Source: a virus. Taken from it: a DNA stretch of 25,329 nt. Made by a program: the position numbers and the translations under genes. Below are positions 9,067-15,721 of this stretch, one piece after another. The stretch spans positions 1 through 25,329 of the IMG/VR virus record IMGVR_UViG_3300036814_000696, one strand, 5' to 3'. The stretch's first letter is position 1, and every line of letters begins with the position of its first letter. The notes under the pieces are model-generated. The model worked only from the letters and a program-made list of their open reading frames with translations, had not been told where the DNA came from and did no database searches.

Positions 9067-9456
9067 CTACCAGAAGGTAACTGAAATAAGGGCAAGATCT
9101 CTGGTTATTATATTTATTTCCGTAGTGTCGGAATCAATCGTTCTCATACAGGGAACATTGGCCAAAACACACTGGTTGGCGCTGGTCCCTGTTGTTATTT
9201 GGGCGACGCCTCCCGGTATCGCTGGTAATGTTGCGTCCATCGTAAAGAATACAACATTGGAGTTAGCGGTTGTACTAGCGGGCTGATTGCATTGCTTTAT
9301 CTCCATAAGGGTCGCCCCTGCAAAGCTTGCTGCGGTGAGGTCTATATTTAGAGTTCCACCGGCAAGTTGCCTAAAGACCGTTGTGGCAATCGGGTACGGG
9401 AGAGCATCTCCCGTATTGATAAGTTGTGATTTGTATTCTTTTGTGGTTACTGGCAT
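9067..9456 (-). CDS. Hypothetical virion protein, 129 aa, possible head decoration protein
   Basis: This is a beta-rich, Thr/Ala-rich protein beginning MPVTTKEYKSQLINTGDALP and ending DLALISVTFW, with four scattered cysteines and no membrane segment. AGGAG stands 5 bases before the ATG. It sits between the portal gene (8 bases upstream) and the 50-aa Lys-rich gene. Small beta-rich proteins here are often head decoration, fibre or stabilising proteins. I do not recognise the family, and the decoration role is inferred from size, composition and position only. Confidence 0.55.
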   Translation of the reverse strand: MPVTTKEYKSQLINTGDALPYPIATTVFRQLAGGTLNIDLTAASFAGATLMEIKQCNQPASTTANSNVVFFTMDATLPAIPGGVAQITTGTSANQCVLANVPCMRTIDSDTTEINIITRDLALISVTFW

Positions 9457-9464
9457 TTTATCTC

Positions 9465-11285
9465 CTACTGAATGGGTTCCCCTTCAGGGGGTTGCTGTTG
9501 CTGTTGTTGCATTTGTTGTTGCTGGGCTTGTGCTGCTCCGAGCTGATCATACATAGACTTAAGATTTATGACTGACTGAATCTGGGTCTCATCCAGCTCC
9601 TGACCGTATCCCTCTAAAAATCCAGTTAAAATCTGAGCACCATAAACTGGGTTGATGTTGGTCAACGGAGTTACTTGATAACCCTCCATGACTAACTTTG
9701 CTTGCTCGATTACCGTTGCCTTAAGATTTGCCTCTTCCATCGTAAGATCGAGACCAGTCGTCGAGCGTTCCGGTACATTATCCGCCGCTTCCAAACCTTG
9801 GCCGTGTCTGTCGATAACATTCTGAGACTTGGTGGCAGAATATCTCTCCATACCCGATCTGGGTTCCAAGCGAATATCAACGCCATCAATATCGGCACCA
9901 GTGAAATACATAGATGCAATTTCATCAGCGGGTCCAACGATCCGAACGATTCTAGGTAAAACATAATACTTCCTCACTAAATGTAATGTTAATCCCCATA
10001 ACTGGGTTAAAAACTTTTCAATGTGACGGAAGGTTCCTGCATGCTTCATATTATCTAACTGACTTATATACGCAATCTGCTTGGCGGAGGTGCCGCTTTT
10101 CGCGCCCTCCGCTCCAGTCAAGACTTCGTTGAGGCCAGCAATGTCATAGAGTCTTTGCTCTAATCTATCTCTGTCTTCAAAAAGAAGTGAGCTGTATTTC
10201 GGAGGGTCTAACCATTTAACCATATCCGCCTTTGCGGGATCATCACACTTAATCATTGAGTTTGCGTCATCCCAAGCATCAACTATAGATCCGGGTGCTA
10301 TAAGCTTTATCGTCCCAGTGTCTCGTCTTAACTTTGTCATGACTGATTCTATTTCATTTATCTGACGCTGAATGGGAACGGCGTCGTTCATCCAAGTGTC
10401 GCCGTAGCAAGTCCCACGGATATACCCAACCTTGAATAAACATACTGGCAGGTAAGATCTCGTCTGGCCGCTATCAGGATCTTCAAGATGTTGAAACACA
10501 TATGGGTAATCCATATTCTCCACTACATGTCCATCAACAAATAAGATGTAAGCCCCTTTTTCGATCCGGCTATCAGGCTGGTACCACATCTCGTGAACCT
10601 CGACGCCTTCGCGCTCTTCGAGATCATTAACCGAATAAGACTTGGCTTCTACCTGTTTAATCCCAACCTTCTTTAATAGCTGTTTAGCGTCATAAAGGTT
10701 GATATATCGCCTGAAAACGCACCATTTAGCATCATCTGGGTCTTCTACATTGTCTATATAGTAGTCAAATATAGTGACCAAATCCCACTTAACTTCGTCT
10801 AGGTCTGGGTCGTAATAGCATTTTATACCACCTACGCCGTGTGAGCATGCGTTCTTAGCAATGTCCCACATCTTTGAGTCCACATTGTTTTCAAACTCAA
10901 AGTATTCGATTAGCTGCTGGGCTGCCTTAGCAGCTTCGATGTCCTTCATTTCCGCACTTGTAGGATATGCTGTGGCAGAAGGTCTCTCCTCTAGGAGTCT
11001 GGAGCACCATGTCAAAACAAGGTTGCGTAAAAGATTGTGCGTCACCAAGGGAACGGTATCGTTCCACGGAACGTCTGCCATCATCCTGCCAACACGCTCA
11101 ATGTCTTGTCGCTGCTCGCCACGAACGAAGAGCTCGTTGCGCTCAGCTTTCATTAGAAAGTCTGACGAAGACTTCTTCCCAATCTCAACAAGCTGATTGC
11201 ATAGATCTCTAGCCGTGAGATCTGTGCCATCCTCTTCCTTAATGAGAACTACATCTCTGCCATCACCATCAAGTATACTGGCCAT
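9465..11285 (-). CDS. Portal protein (head-tail connecting protein)
   Basis: This 606-aa protein carries features of the large portals of short-tailed phages. The N-terminal helical part contains a conserved-looking VTHNLLRNLVLTWCSRLLEE segment. A beta-rich middle (VKWDLVTIFDYYIDNVEDP) is followed by a wing/stem region (AVPIQRQINEIESVMTKLRR; YDIAGLNEVLTGAEGAKSG). In portal families the last of these precedes the long channel helix (SAKQIAYISQLDNMKH). The C-terminus ends in a poly-Gln tract (QQQQMQQQQQQPPEGEPIQ). Role: a dodecameric ring at one head vertex, docking site of the terminase and channel for DNA. Position downstream of terminase and upstream of scaffold and capsid agrees. The ATG overlaps the preceding TAA by one base. 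P22-like versus T7-like subtype cannot be decided by eye. Confidence 0.85.
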   Translation of the reverse strand: MASILDGDGRDVVLIKEEDGTDLTARDLCNQLVEIGKKSSSDFLMKAERNELFVRGEQRQDIERVGRMMADVPWNDTVPLVTHNLLRNLVLTWCSRLLEERPSATAYPTSAEMKDIEAAKAAQQLIEYFEFENNVDSKMWDIAKNACSHGVGGIKCYYDPDLDEVKWDLVTIFDYYIDNVEDPDDAKWCVFRRYINLYDAKQLLKKVGIKQVEAKSYSVNDLEEREGVEVHEMWYQPDSRIEKGAYILFVDGHVVENMDYPYVFQHLEDPDSGQTRSYLPVCLFKVGYIRGTCYGDTWMNDAVPIQRQINEIESVMTKLRRDTGTIKLIAPGSIVDAWDDANSMIKCDDPAKADMVKWLDPPKYSSLLFEDRDRLEQRLYDIAGLNEVLTGAEGAKSGTSAKQIAYISQLDNMKHAGTFRHIEKFLTQLWGLTLHLVRKYYVLPRIVRIVGPADEIASMYFTGADIDGVDIRLEPRSGMERYSATKSQNVIDRHGQGLEAADNVPERSTTGLDLTMEEANLKATVIEQAKLVMEGYQVTPLTNINPVYGAQILTGFLEGYGQELDETQIQSVINLKSMYDQLGAAQAQQQQMQQQQQQPPEGEPIQ

Positions 11286-11593
11286 TAATAGTCCTCTTCG
11301 TCATGCTCATCATCATGATCTTCATCATAATCTTCTTCTTCGTGCTTGATGTCTTTCTTATCATCTAGCAACCTTTGGAGGTCTTTATAGTAGGGATGAT
11401 CTCTATCATCCCATGAATCCAATAGACCACTAATATCGTTAGAGAGTCTATCGTACTTACCCTCTTCTCCATCTCTTTGGTCCTTCTTGGGATGCTTCAT
11501 GATGTCTATCTTTGCAGCCATCTTATTCTTGGCCACAGACTTGGCTAAGTTTTCAACATCTTTCTCAACATCTCTTGGTAAGTGCATTTCCAT
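11285..11593 (-). CDS. Hypothetical protein with hyperacidic C-terminal tail, 102 aa
   Basis: The N-terminal half is basic and helical (RDVEKDVENLAKSVAKNKMA). The last 25 residues are almost all Asp/Glu/His/Tyr (EEEDYDEDHDDEHDEEDY). AGGAG lies 5 bases before the ATG, and the TAA overlaps the portal ATG by one base. A DNA-mimic-like acidic tail next to terminase and portal genes could interact with packaging proteins or act as a small assembly chaperone, but this is speculation. The family is not recognised. The split between a basic helix and an acidic tail is notable in so short a protein. Confidence 0.6.
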   Translation of the reverse strand: MEMHLPRDVEKDVENLAKSVAKNKMAAKIDIMKHPKKDQRDGEEGKYDRLSNDISGLLDSWDDRDHPYYKDLQRLLDDKKDIKHEEEDYDEDHDDEHDEEDY

Positions 11594-11601
11594 TGGTTCT
11601 C

Positions 11602-12123
11602 CTAGAATCCGCTCGCAAGGTCGCTATAGTGTTTCTTTAAATCTTTTCTGTCTTCTTTGGCCCCAAGCCTATTCCTTTGAACTGCTTTGATTCTGGCCAG
11701 TCTTTCAAATCTTTTTCTCTGAGAGTCGCCAGTGCGACCTGCTCGGTCTTGATGTACGCCTTCTGTGATTGCGTTGGCCCCCATCTTTACACCAGTTGCA
11801 AGAGCTTGCCCAGTTCCGGCACCCAGTGCTATCCCTGCAGGAGTTCCTATAACAGTGCCTAGTCCGCCAGTAGGTATTCCTGAAAGTGCTCCAGTGGTTC
11901 CGCCGATAATAGCGCCGGCTGCTGGTGCAAAAACGCCGTAAGCGTCTGCTGCCGTATCTAAACCTTGTGCAGCATAATCACCTATGTTCTTCTCATCTTC
12001 GACTTCTTCCATCTCAATGAGCGCGATGAGCATATCAATATCTTCATCGGTCATGCTTCTGAGAGTCATTGGATTATCCGCCATTTCTGCGGTTAGCTGT
12101 CTATTGGTCATTTGCTGAGCCAT
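11602..12123 (-). CDS. Glycine-zipper-like membrane-active protein, 173 aa
   Basis: The N-terminus is acidic (MTDEDIDMLIALIEMEEVED). Residues about 55-115 form a Gly/Ala-rich hydrophobic region with GxxxG-type spacing (APAAGAIIGGTTGALSG, AGIALGAGTGQALATG). The C-terminus is basic and Arg/Lys-rich (RKRFERLARIKAVQRNRLG). Such glycine-zipper segments occur in membrane-inserting proteins, including internal virion proteins that breach host membranes, and in toxins or channel formers. It lies between the large terminase and portal genes, unusual for a lysis gene, so an ejected virion protein is a reasonable guess. The ATG overlaps the terminase TAA (TAATG), with GGAGGGG upstream. Confidence 0.6.
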   Translation of the reverse strand: MAQQMTNRQLTAEMADNPMTLRSMTDEDIDMLIALIEMEEVEDEKNIGDYAAQGLDTAADAYGVFAPAAGAIIGGTTGALSGIPTGGLGTVIGTPAGIALGAGTGQALATGVKMGANAITEGVHQDRAGRTGDSQRKRFERLARIKAVQRNRLGAKEDRKDLKKHYSDLASGF

Positions 12124-13565
12124 TAAAAGCCCCTCCAGTTTCCAGTTGATTTCAGGTGCGATGCCATGTCAAATACATTGTCATCTTTTTCTTTTTTAAT
12201 AATAATGGGGTTGCGCTTCGCATCCTCTAGCGCAAACCCCACAGACATACAGAGGTCTTTTTTTCCGGCGAACCGTTCGTGTTTATCAATATGGAGATCA
12301 TCGCACTCCAAAGCCAACTCCTCCGGTCCCGCAAGACCTCCTCTTTCCACAGCCAACTTGGTCAACAGCAAAGCCGTATATCTGGATGCGTCTGTGGTTC
12401 TAAACTCTTTCACCGGAACACCCTTGTCTCTGCATGACTGGGAGGTCGCTTGACCTATGCCATTCGTTTCAACACAAATGTGATCTGGCGCATATAACTC
12501 ATAAACCTTACGGACCTTTTCTGCTAGTTCGTCAATAGTACTCTCATTATCATAATAAGTACATACCAAACCACCAGTTATCTTATCTATTACTGCGATG
12601 GCATTATTGTCCTTACCTATCCCTCCGGCGGTATCTACCCCAACCGAATAGTAGTGGCCGTGCTGTCTTTCTTGAAATATCTTAATATTATTATCAACTG
12701 TTGTATGCTTCAAAACTGGAGCCGTAACACCAATCCAGCGGCCAGCAGCCGATTGGAATGCGTGTTCCGGTATCTGCGGATACTCTCGCAGGCACTTTAT
12801 TAAATCATTTGAAAATCTATCTTCTAATGTTCTAAAAAACCATGCCATTCCGCCTAGAGTCTTGAATCCTAAAATCTCACCCTTTTCGATTTGTTCGGCG
12901 GTCAATAGACTGGGATCGGCTCGATAGGCTTTATGGGATTCTACGGAGAAGAATATCTTCTCAAAGTTGTTATTAGCCATCCATAGGTGCCAAAAGAGAT
13001 CACCGGGACCGGAACTGGTAGATTCAATGATGATGGGTGCTGACATCCCCGCAGAGGCTGTTAGAGCGCCGAACGCATCTTGATCGGGCCAGAAGGCTAT
13101 CTCTGACAAATGGAGCATCTGATAGCTCATAGAGCGCCCAGCCTTGGACTGCTCCTGTCCTTTGGACGCATTAGCTGTTAAGGCATGTATCTCTGAGCCA
13201 TTGGACAATCTAATCTTCGCTCTGTTCGATATCTCCATATGTATGCCCAAGTGTCTAATGAAGTCCCGTACACGGTCCAGTAGGCCGTGTACTTTCTGCT
13301 CCGTATCAGCCACTACAGCTACCTTCGTTGCCGGATTACATATGGCAAAGATTGCATCTAGGAAGCAGATGACCGTAGAGCACCCGATCTGCCTACCCTT
13401 TAAGAAGATGCACATGCGCTGATTACACATTGTCTCTAAAACGCTGGCCTGTTCCTCTAGTAACTCGAACGGAACAGACTTCCCCGAACGCTGATCTACA
13501 ACTTGACACAGCGCGGCAAGCTTTAGAAGCTTATTATAGGATGGGAATATTTTTTTACTAGCCAA
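12123..13565 (-). CDS. terL: Terminase large subunit (packaging ATPase-nuclease)
   Basis: This 480-aa protein has both expected domains. In the ATPase part, residues 56-64 (KGRQIGCST) match the deviant Walker A of terminases. LSEIAFW, with acidic E155 at the Walker B position, and IIIESTSSG (178-186) as coupling motif follow. In the RNase H-like nuclease part, D311 (GVDTAGG), E366 (CVETNGIG) and D437 (KKDLCMSVGFA) are the likely metal ligands. Role: cuts concatemeric DNA and pumps it through the portal. The start is TTG at 13565. The frame has a stop six codons upstream and no ATG or GTG between, and GAGG stands 6 bases before the TTG. It shares one base with the next gene. Confidence 0.93.
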   Translation of the reverse strand: MASKKIFPSYNKLLKLAALCQVVDQRSGKSVPFELLEEQASVLETMCNQRMCIFLKGRQIGCSTVICFLDAIFAICNPATKVAVVADTEQKVHGLLDRVRDFIRHLGIHMEISNRAKIRLSNGSEIHALTANASKGQEQSKAGRSMSYQMLHLSEIAFWPDQDAFGALTASAGMSAPIIIESTSSGPGDLFWHLWMANNNFEKIFFSVESHKAYRADPSLLTAEQIEKGEILGFKTLGGMAWFFRTLEDRFSNDLIKCLREYPQIPEHAFQSAAGRWIGVTAPVLKHTTVDNNIKIFQERQHGHYYSVGVDTAGGIGKDNNAIAVIDKITGGLVCTYYDNESTIDELAEKVRKVYELYAPDHICVETNGIGQATSQSCRDKGVPVKEFRTTDASRYTALLLTKLAVERGGLAGPEELALECDDLHIDKHERFAGKKDLCMSVGFALEDAKRNPIIIKKEKDDNVFDMASHLKSTGNWRGF

Positions 13566-13596
13566 ATGGGGCCTCGTACCTTATTGTCTCGCTAAG

Positions 13597-13623
13597 ACTT
13601 CAGCTCCCCAAGGAGCTTGAAGT
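13597..13623. repeat. Hairpin between small and large terminase genes
   Basis: An inverted repeat ACTTCA-GCTCC / GGAGC-T-TGAAGT (11 paired bases, one bulged T, loop CCAA) lies in the 64-base gap between the two terminase genes, the widest gap in the late operon. No U-run follows on either strand, so it is not a standard terminator. On the minus-strand transcript it lies 31 bases upstream of the TTG start and might tune large terminase translation or mRNA processing. Confidence 0.5.
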
Positions 13624-13629
13624 GTTATT

Positions 13630-14163
13630 TCAATCTTCGCTGATAAGTATGTCTCTTAACTTATCGGCTACAGTGTCTTGCATTATCTCTTCTTCTGGTA
13701 ATGTCTTAATGATATGATTGACAAATGAGGCAACAACAGATCCAGCCTTAGCATCCAGTTCACCTATTCTTATCTGGTGAGCTGTCTCGATGCAGAAGGT
13801 TCTAACATCATCCATAGTTTCTATTTGTGGAGCCGTAAGTATTGACGGGAGAATGGACGCAGCTCTAGCAGCGTCCCTTCCCTCATTCGTTTTATGCTTA
13901 TGGTATATATCCCTAATATCAGCAATCTCTGGGTCATGGAAATAACAGAAGTAACTTCCTTGCACTCTAAGCCCCTTACAGAGATCTTGGTTCTTATTTT
14001 TAGCTATACACTTCCCATGCTTTGCCAGCTCTAAGTCTGTCGCAATACCATGCTCGATTATGGCTGGTGGGTTATCCCTATAAACTGGCAACAGCGCATC
14101 ATAGTTTGTCGTCTTGATAATATGATTGATATGGCTTCGCAGTGTGTTTTTGTTAGGTGGCAT
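13630..14163 (-). CDS. Putative terminase small subunit with Cys/His zinc-knuckle-like motif
   Basis: This 177-aa protein is the first gene of the late operon, just upstream of the large terminase, the usual position of the DNA-recognition subunit. Residues 52-76 hold C-x9-C-x10-C-x2-H (KCIAKNKN...LCKG...YFCYFHDPE). This spacing resembles a small zinc-binding motif I have seen in phage proteins encoded near terminases. The rest is mainly helical, with a C-terminal segment (VASFVNHIIKTLPEEEIMQD) suitable for oligomerisation. A TTG at 14166 is also in frame, but GGAG stands 5 bases before the ATG at 14163, which is the better start. The small-subunit assignment is by position; the motif itself says only possible metal and nucleic-acid binding. 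Confidence 0.6.
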   Translation of the reverse strand: MPPNKNTLRSHINHIIKTTNYDALLPVYRDNPPAIIEHGIATDLELAKHGKCIAKNKNQDLCKGLRVQGSYFCYFHDPEIADIRDIYHKHKTNEGRDAARAASILPSILTAPQIETMDDVRTFCIETAHQIRIGELDAKAGSVVASFVNHIIKTLPEEEIMQDTVADKLRDILISED

Positions 14164-14213
14164 CAAAACTCCAAAATTTCTCTGGGGGTGGATCTAGCTA
14201 ATGTAGAGTTATT

Positions 14214-14242
14214 CTAATAAGGCAGTCATGGGCTTTAGGCAA
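14214..14242 (-). promoter_or_regulatory. Weak sigma-70-like promoter candidate for the late operon
   Basis: On the minus strand TTGCCT (14242-14237) and TATTAG (14219-14214) are separated by 17 bases. Each matches the consensus at four of six positions. Transcription would start near 14207, about 45 bases before the small terminase ATG. The match is weak. Late genes may instead use the phage sigma factor, whose consensus is unknown. Confidence 0.2.
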
Positions 14243-14437
14243 GCGCATTTGGTTCTGACCTATACATTTGACACGTCCCACCACATCCTACCCCTACATT
14301 TGGTATGTCATACAAACACCTACCACTAAATAGAGGGTGAGTGTAGCAGGGGGGGTTGAACAAACGTTCACCCATTACCATTACTGAGAATACCCCCAAT
14401 GACCCACAATGTAAGTACTTATGTAAGTCCAAATAGG

Positions 14438-14454
14438 GTGACAAAAAACGTCAC
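14438..14454. promoter_or_regulatory. GTGAC-N7-GTCAC dyad, copy 1
   Basis: Five-base arms GTGAC/GTCAC flank AAAAAAC, and TTTT follows. The whole GTGACAAAAAACGTCAC core is identical to copy 2, 122 bases away. This suggests a binding site for a dimeric regulator. It lies about 200 bases before the sigma-54-like element. Confidence 0.5.
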
Positions 14455-14559
14455 TTTTCATAATACCATGACACAATAGGTTACAACCCCATTGTTTTCA
14501 ACCACTTAGAGCATTTTATATCCTATATAGCATATAATCTCTAATCTTGTCCCGATAGA

Positions 14560-14576
14560 GTGACAAAAAACGTCAC
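14560..14576. promoter_or_regulatory. GTGAC-N7-GTCAC dyad, copy 2
   Basis: Same core and same trailing TTTT as copy 1; here the arms extend to AGTGAC/GTCACT. It lies about 65-80 bases upstream of the sigma-54-like element, a distance usual for activator sites. A weak terminator reading (5-6 bp stem plus TTTT) is possible but less likely because the stem is short and its loop is A-rich. Confidence 0.5.
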
Positions 14577-14639
14577 TTTTTACCCATGCCAAACTATTGA
14601 AAGCGTTTAAAAACAGGTACTTAGCCCATTTTGGCATTG

Positions 14640-14656
14640 TGGCATTTCGCTTGCTT
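14640..14656 (+). promoter_or_regulatory. Sigma-54-like (-24/-12) promoter candidate for the early operon
   Basis: TGGCATTTCGCTTGCTT has GG and GC separated by exactly 10 bases, and it contains both TGGCA and TTGCT, matching the consensus TGGCAC-N5-TTGCW apart from the sixth base. Transcription would begin near 14666, about 95 bases before the first early gene. Sigma-54 promoters need an upstream-bound activator; the paired dyads are suitably placed. Chance occurrence cannot be excluded. Confidence 0.35.
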
Positions 14657-14742
14657 TGTATAGCTTTAGAAAGCGCAATAATGCGCCACTACATAGTAGC
14701 TTTGATATCCCACGTGATATGCTGCATCTTAACTTTTAGTCC

Positions 14743-14759
14743 ATAACTTAGGAGGTTAT
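14743..14759 (+). promoter_or_regulatory. Hairpin holding the ribosome binding site of the first early gene
   Basis: ATAAC and GTTAT (14743-14747, 14755-14759) flank TTAGGAG, so most of the AGGAGG ribosome binding site lies in the loop and its last G in the stem, one base before the ATG at 14761. Folding would partly mask initiation. The ATAAC..TAAG..GGAG order recurs before the third early gene and, less exactly, before the second. Confidence 0.4.
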
Positions 14760-14760
14760 C

Positions 14761-15063
14761 ATGATAAATGACTATGAAGTCAAGGGTTTGAAGATTACCC
14801 ATTCCCAAATTGCCGTCTTTGACGGTGATATGGAACGGGAGAACCAAGCCGAGTTTGATAAAATAAACGAGGTCTCAAAATCTAAACCCAAAAAGACCAA
14901 AAAACCTAAAGGCCCTAAAAGCCCAAAGGTTAAGGCAGACTGGAACATCGGTTCCAAGGGCTGTTTGATGCCCGAGGTCCACAATCTTAGGGATATTCAA
15001 AATCCTTATAGTAGCCCGCATCCTTTTTTCAAAAAGGTCTCAAAATTGCGTAAAAGGTCTTAG
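14761..15063 (+). CDS. First early gene: Lys-rich hypothetical protein, 100 aa
   Basis: The protein begins MINDYEVKGLKITHSQIAVF. Its centre (about residues 38-58) is a Lys/Pro repeat of the KPKK-KKPKGPKSPK type, like flexible nucleic-acid-binding linkers, and the C-terminus is again basic (FFKKVSKLRKRS). A perfect AGGAGG lies 4 bases before the ATG. It is the first gene after the control region, where phages commonly encode proteins that redirect the host, so a host-takeover or DNA-binding role is plausible but not shown. No known domain is visible. A repeated hairpin begins at the final base of its TAG stop. Confidence 0.65.
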   Translation: MINDYEVKGLKITHSQIAVFDGDMERENQAEFDKINEVSKSKPKKTKKPKGPKSPKVKADWNIGSKGCLMPEVHNLRDIQNPYSSPHPFFKKVSKLRKRS

Positions 15064-15100
15064 TTATCAGGTGACATCTCAACCGATGTCACCGAATAAC
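15063..15100 (+). repeat. Repeated intergenic RNA hairpin, copy 1
   Basis: GTTAT-CA-GGTGACATC, loop TCAACC, GATGTCACC-GA-ATAAC forms a 9-bp stem plus a 5-bp basal stem separated by a CA/GA internal loop. The same arms occur at 15349-15385 with a different loop. It starts at the stop codon of the first early gene and ends 18 bases before the start of the next. The absence of a U-run argues against termination. Confidence 0.75.
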
Positions 15101-15118
15101 TAAAACAAGGGAGCGAGT

Positions 15119-15343
15119 ATGGAAGAATATTACATGGTCTTTTTGCCTGACGACGCAAAGACCTATTACGGCACAAGGAAAGCAATTGACGTTGCTATCG
15201 TGCCTCGTAGACGTAAACCGCTAGGTGCCGTGGTCTTAGGGCCATTCACTAAAAGGGACGTCCTTATTGACTGGAGTTGTAACCTTAAAGAGGGCTTGCA
15301 CGGGTACTTGTTAGGGGATTTGAACCGACTAAATAGGACATAG
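15119..15343 (+). CDS. Early hypothetical protein, 74 aa
   Basis: The protein starts MEEYYMVFLPDDAKTYYGTR and contains a basic stretch (VPRRRKPLG) followed by a compact alpha/beta-looking segment (AVVLGPFTKRDVLIDWSCNL). No membrane helix or metal motif. The ribosome binding site is AAGGGAG, 5 bases before the ATG. It is flanked on both sides by the two copies of the repeated hairpin, making the 74-codon gene a cassette between structured leaders. The family is unknown to me. The good ribosome binding site and position make it a real early gene. Confidence 0.6.
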   Translation: MEEYYMVFLPDDAKTYYGTRKAIDVAIVPRRRKPLGAVVLGPFTKRDVLIDWSCNLKEGLHGYLLGDLNRLNRT

Positions 15344-15348
15344 CTTGT

Positions 15349-15385
15349 GTTATCAGGTGACATCTTAAGGATGTCACCGAATAAC
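15349..15385 (+). repeat. Repeated intergenic RNA hairpin, copy 2
   Basis: Arms GTTAT-CA-GGTGACATC and GATGTCACC-GA-ATAAC are identical to copy 1; only the loop differs (TTAAG). The following CTAAGCAAGGAGCG leads into the ATG at 15400. Identical stems with different loops suggest selection on the structure or on a dyad-binding protein. Confidence 0.75.
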
Positions 15386-15399
15386 CTAAGCAAGGAGCG

Positions 15400-15546
15400 A
15401 TGAACATGAGTGAAACTGAAAATGAAGAGTACTTGCGTAAAATACGCGAATTCGTCCGGAAGTGGGACGCAAGCGAGGCATGGGTGGACGACGGCAATGA
15501 CGTCCAAGGCGTACCAGATGAGGAGGATGAGGATGAGGATGAGTAG
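15400..15546 (+). CDS. Small acidic early protein, 48 aa
   Basis: The protein begins MNMSETENEEYLRKIREFVR, a short amphipathic helix, and ends in a DEEDEDEDE tail. AAGGAG stands 3 bases before the first ATG and 9 before the second ATG at 15406, so either could start translation. Its last eight bases overlap the next gene. Small acidic phage proteins often bind and inhibit host nucleic-acid-binding proteins; that is a general precedent, not evidence here. Too short for family recognition. Confidence 0.55.
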   Translation: MNMSETENEEYLRKIREFVRKWDASEAWVDDGNDVQGVPDEEDEDEDE

Positions 15547-15721
15547 ATACTGGAAAGGATGGGAGTACCACATAACTGGTACGACCATGACGGGGAAGCG
15601 ATTTAAAATCGTGACCCCTTCCATCGTGCATGCGATGGGAATAAACGTATATCGAGGGACGGTATGGTCCGTCGATAAGGAAACAGGCAAGAGGAAAGTA
15701 CTAAGGAGGGTATGGAACTAA
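15539..15721 (+). CDS. Small basic early protein, 60 aa
   Basis: The protein starts MSRYWKGWEYHITGTTMTGK and looks like a small beta-barrel or SH3-like fold, with strands around FKIVTPS, NVYRGTVWSV and a basic end (GKRKVLRRVWN). The ATG lies in the Asp/Glu codon tail of the previous gene, whose GAGGATGAGG sequence serves as ribosome binding site. A longer in-frame upstream extension from 15410 would run through the previous gene and lacks its own ribosome binding site, so the internal ATG is preferred. The stop overlaps the next ATG (TAATG). Function unknown. Confidence 0.55.
   Translation: MSRYWKGWEYHITGTTMTGKRFKIVTPSIVHAMGINVYRGTVWSVDKETGKRKVLRRVWN

Larger units (their letters stand above)
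14164..14760. other. Divergent control region between late (minus) and early (plus) operons
   Basis: About 600 bases without a convincing gene. It holds two copies of a GTGAC-N7-GTCAC dyad (14438-14454, 14560-14576), a TATAAT at 14533-14538 without a good -35 partner, and a sigma-54-like -24/-12 match at 14640-14656. It also holds several short palindromes downstream of that match (GCTTT-AG-AAAGC at 14663-14674, GCGC-N6-GCGC at 14673-14686) and a ribosome-binding-site hairpin at 14743-14759. CATTTG occurs three times at 14246, 14265 and 14297. Both operons must be transcribed outward from here unless late transcripts start elsewhere. Confidence 0.7.

Noticed and set aside
9702-9964. Paired frames on both strands within the portal gene
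   Set aside because: Both are in other frames of the strongly supported portal gene, without ribosome binding sites.
14235-14444. Minus-strand open frame of 69 codons in the control region
   Set aside because: Its TTG start falls within a regulatory dyad, it has no ribosome binding site, and the Cys/Pro-rich composition looks like translated noncoding DNA.
14438-14580. Dyads plus TTTT as intrinsic terminators
   Set aside because: Stems have only 5-6 bp, are not GC-rich and enclose a seven-base A-rich loop, so an operator reading is more likely.
15166-15690. Minus-strand frame of 174 codons
   Set aside because: It lies opposite several plus-strand genes with good ribosome binding sites and tight overlaps; it has no such support.
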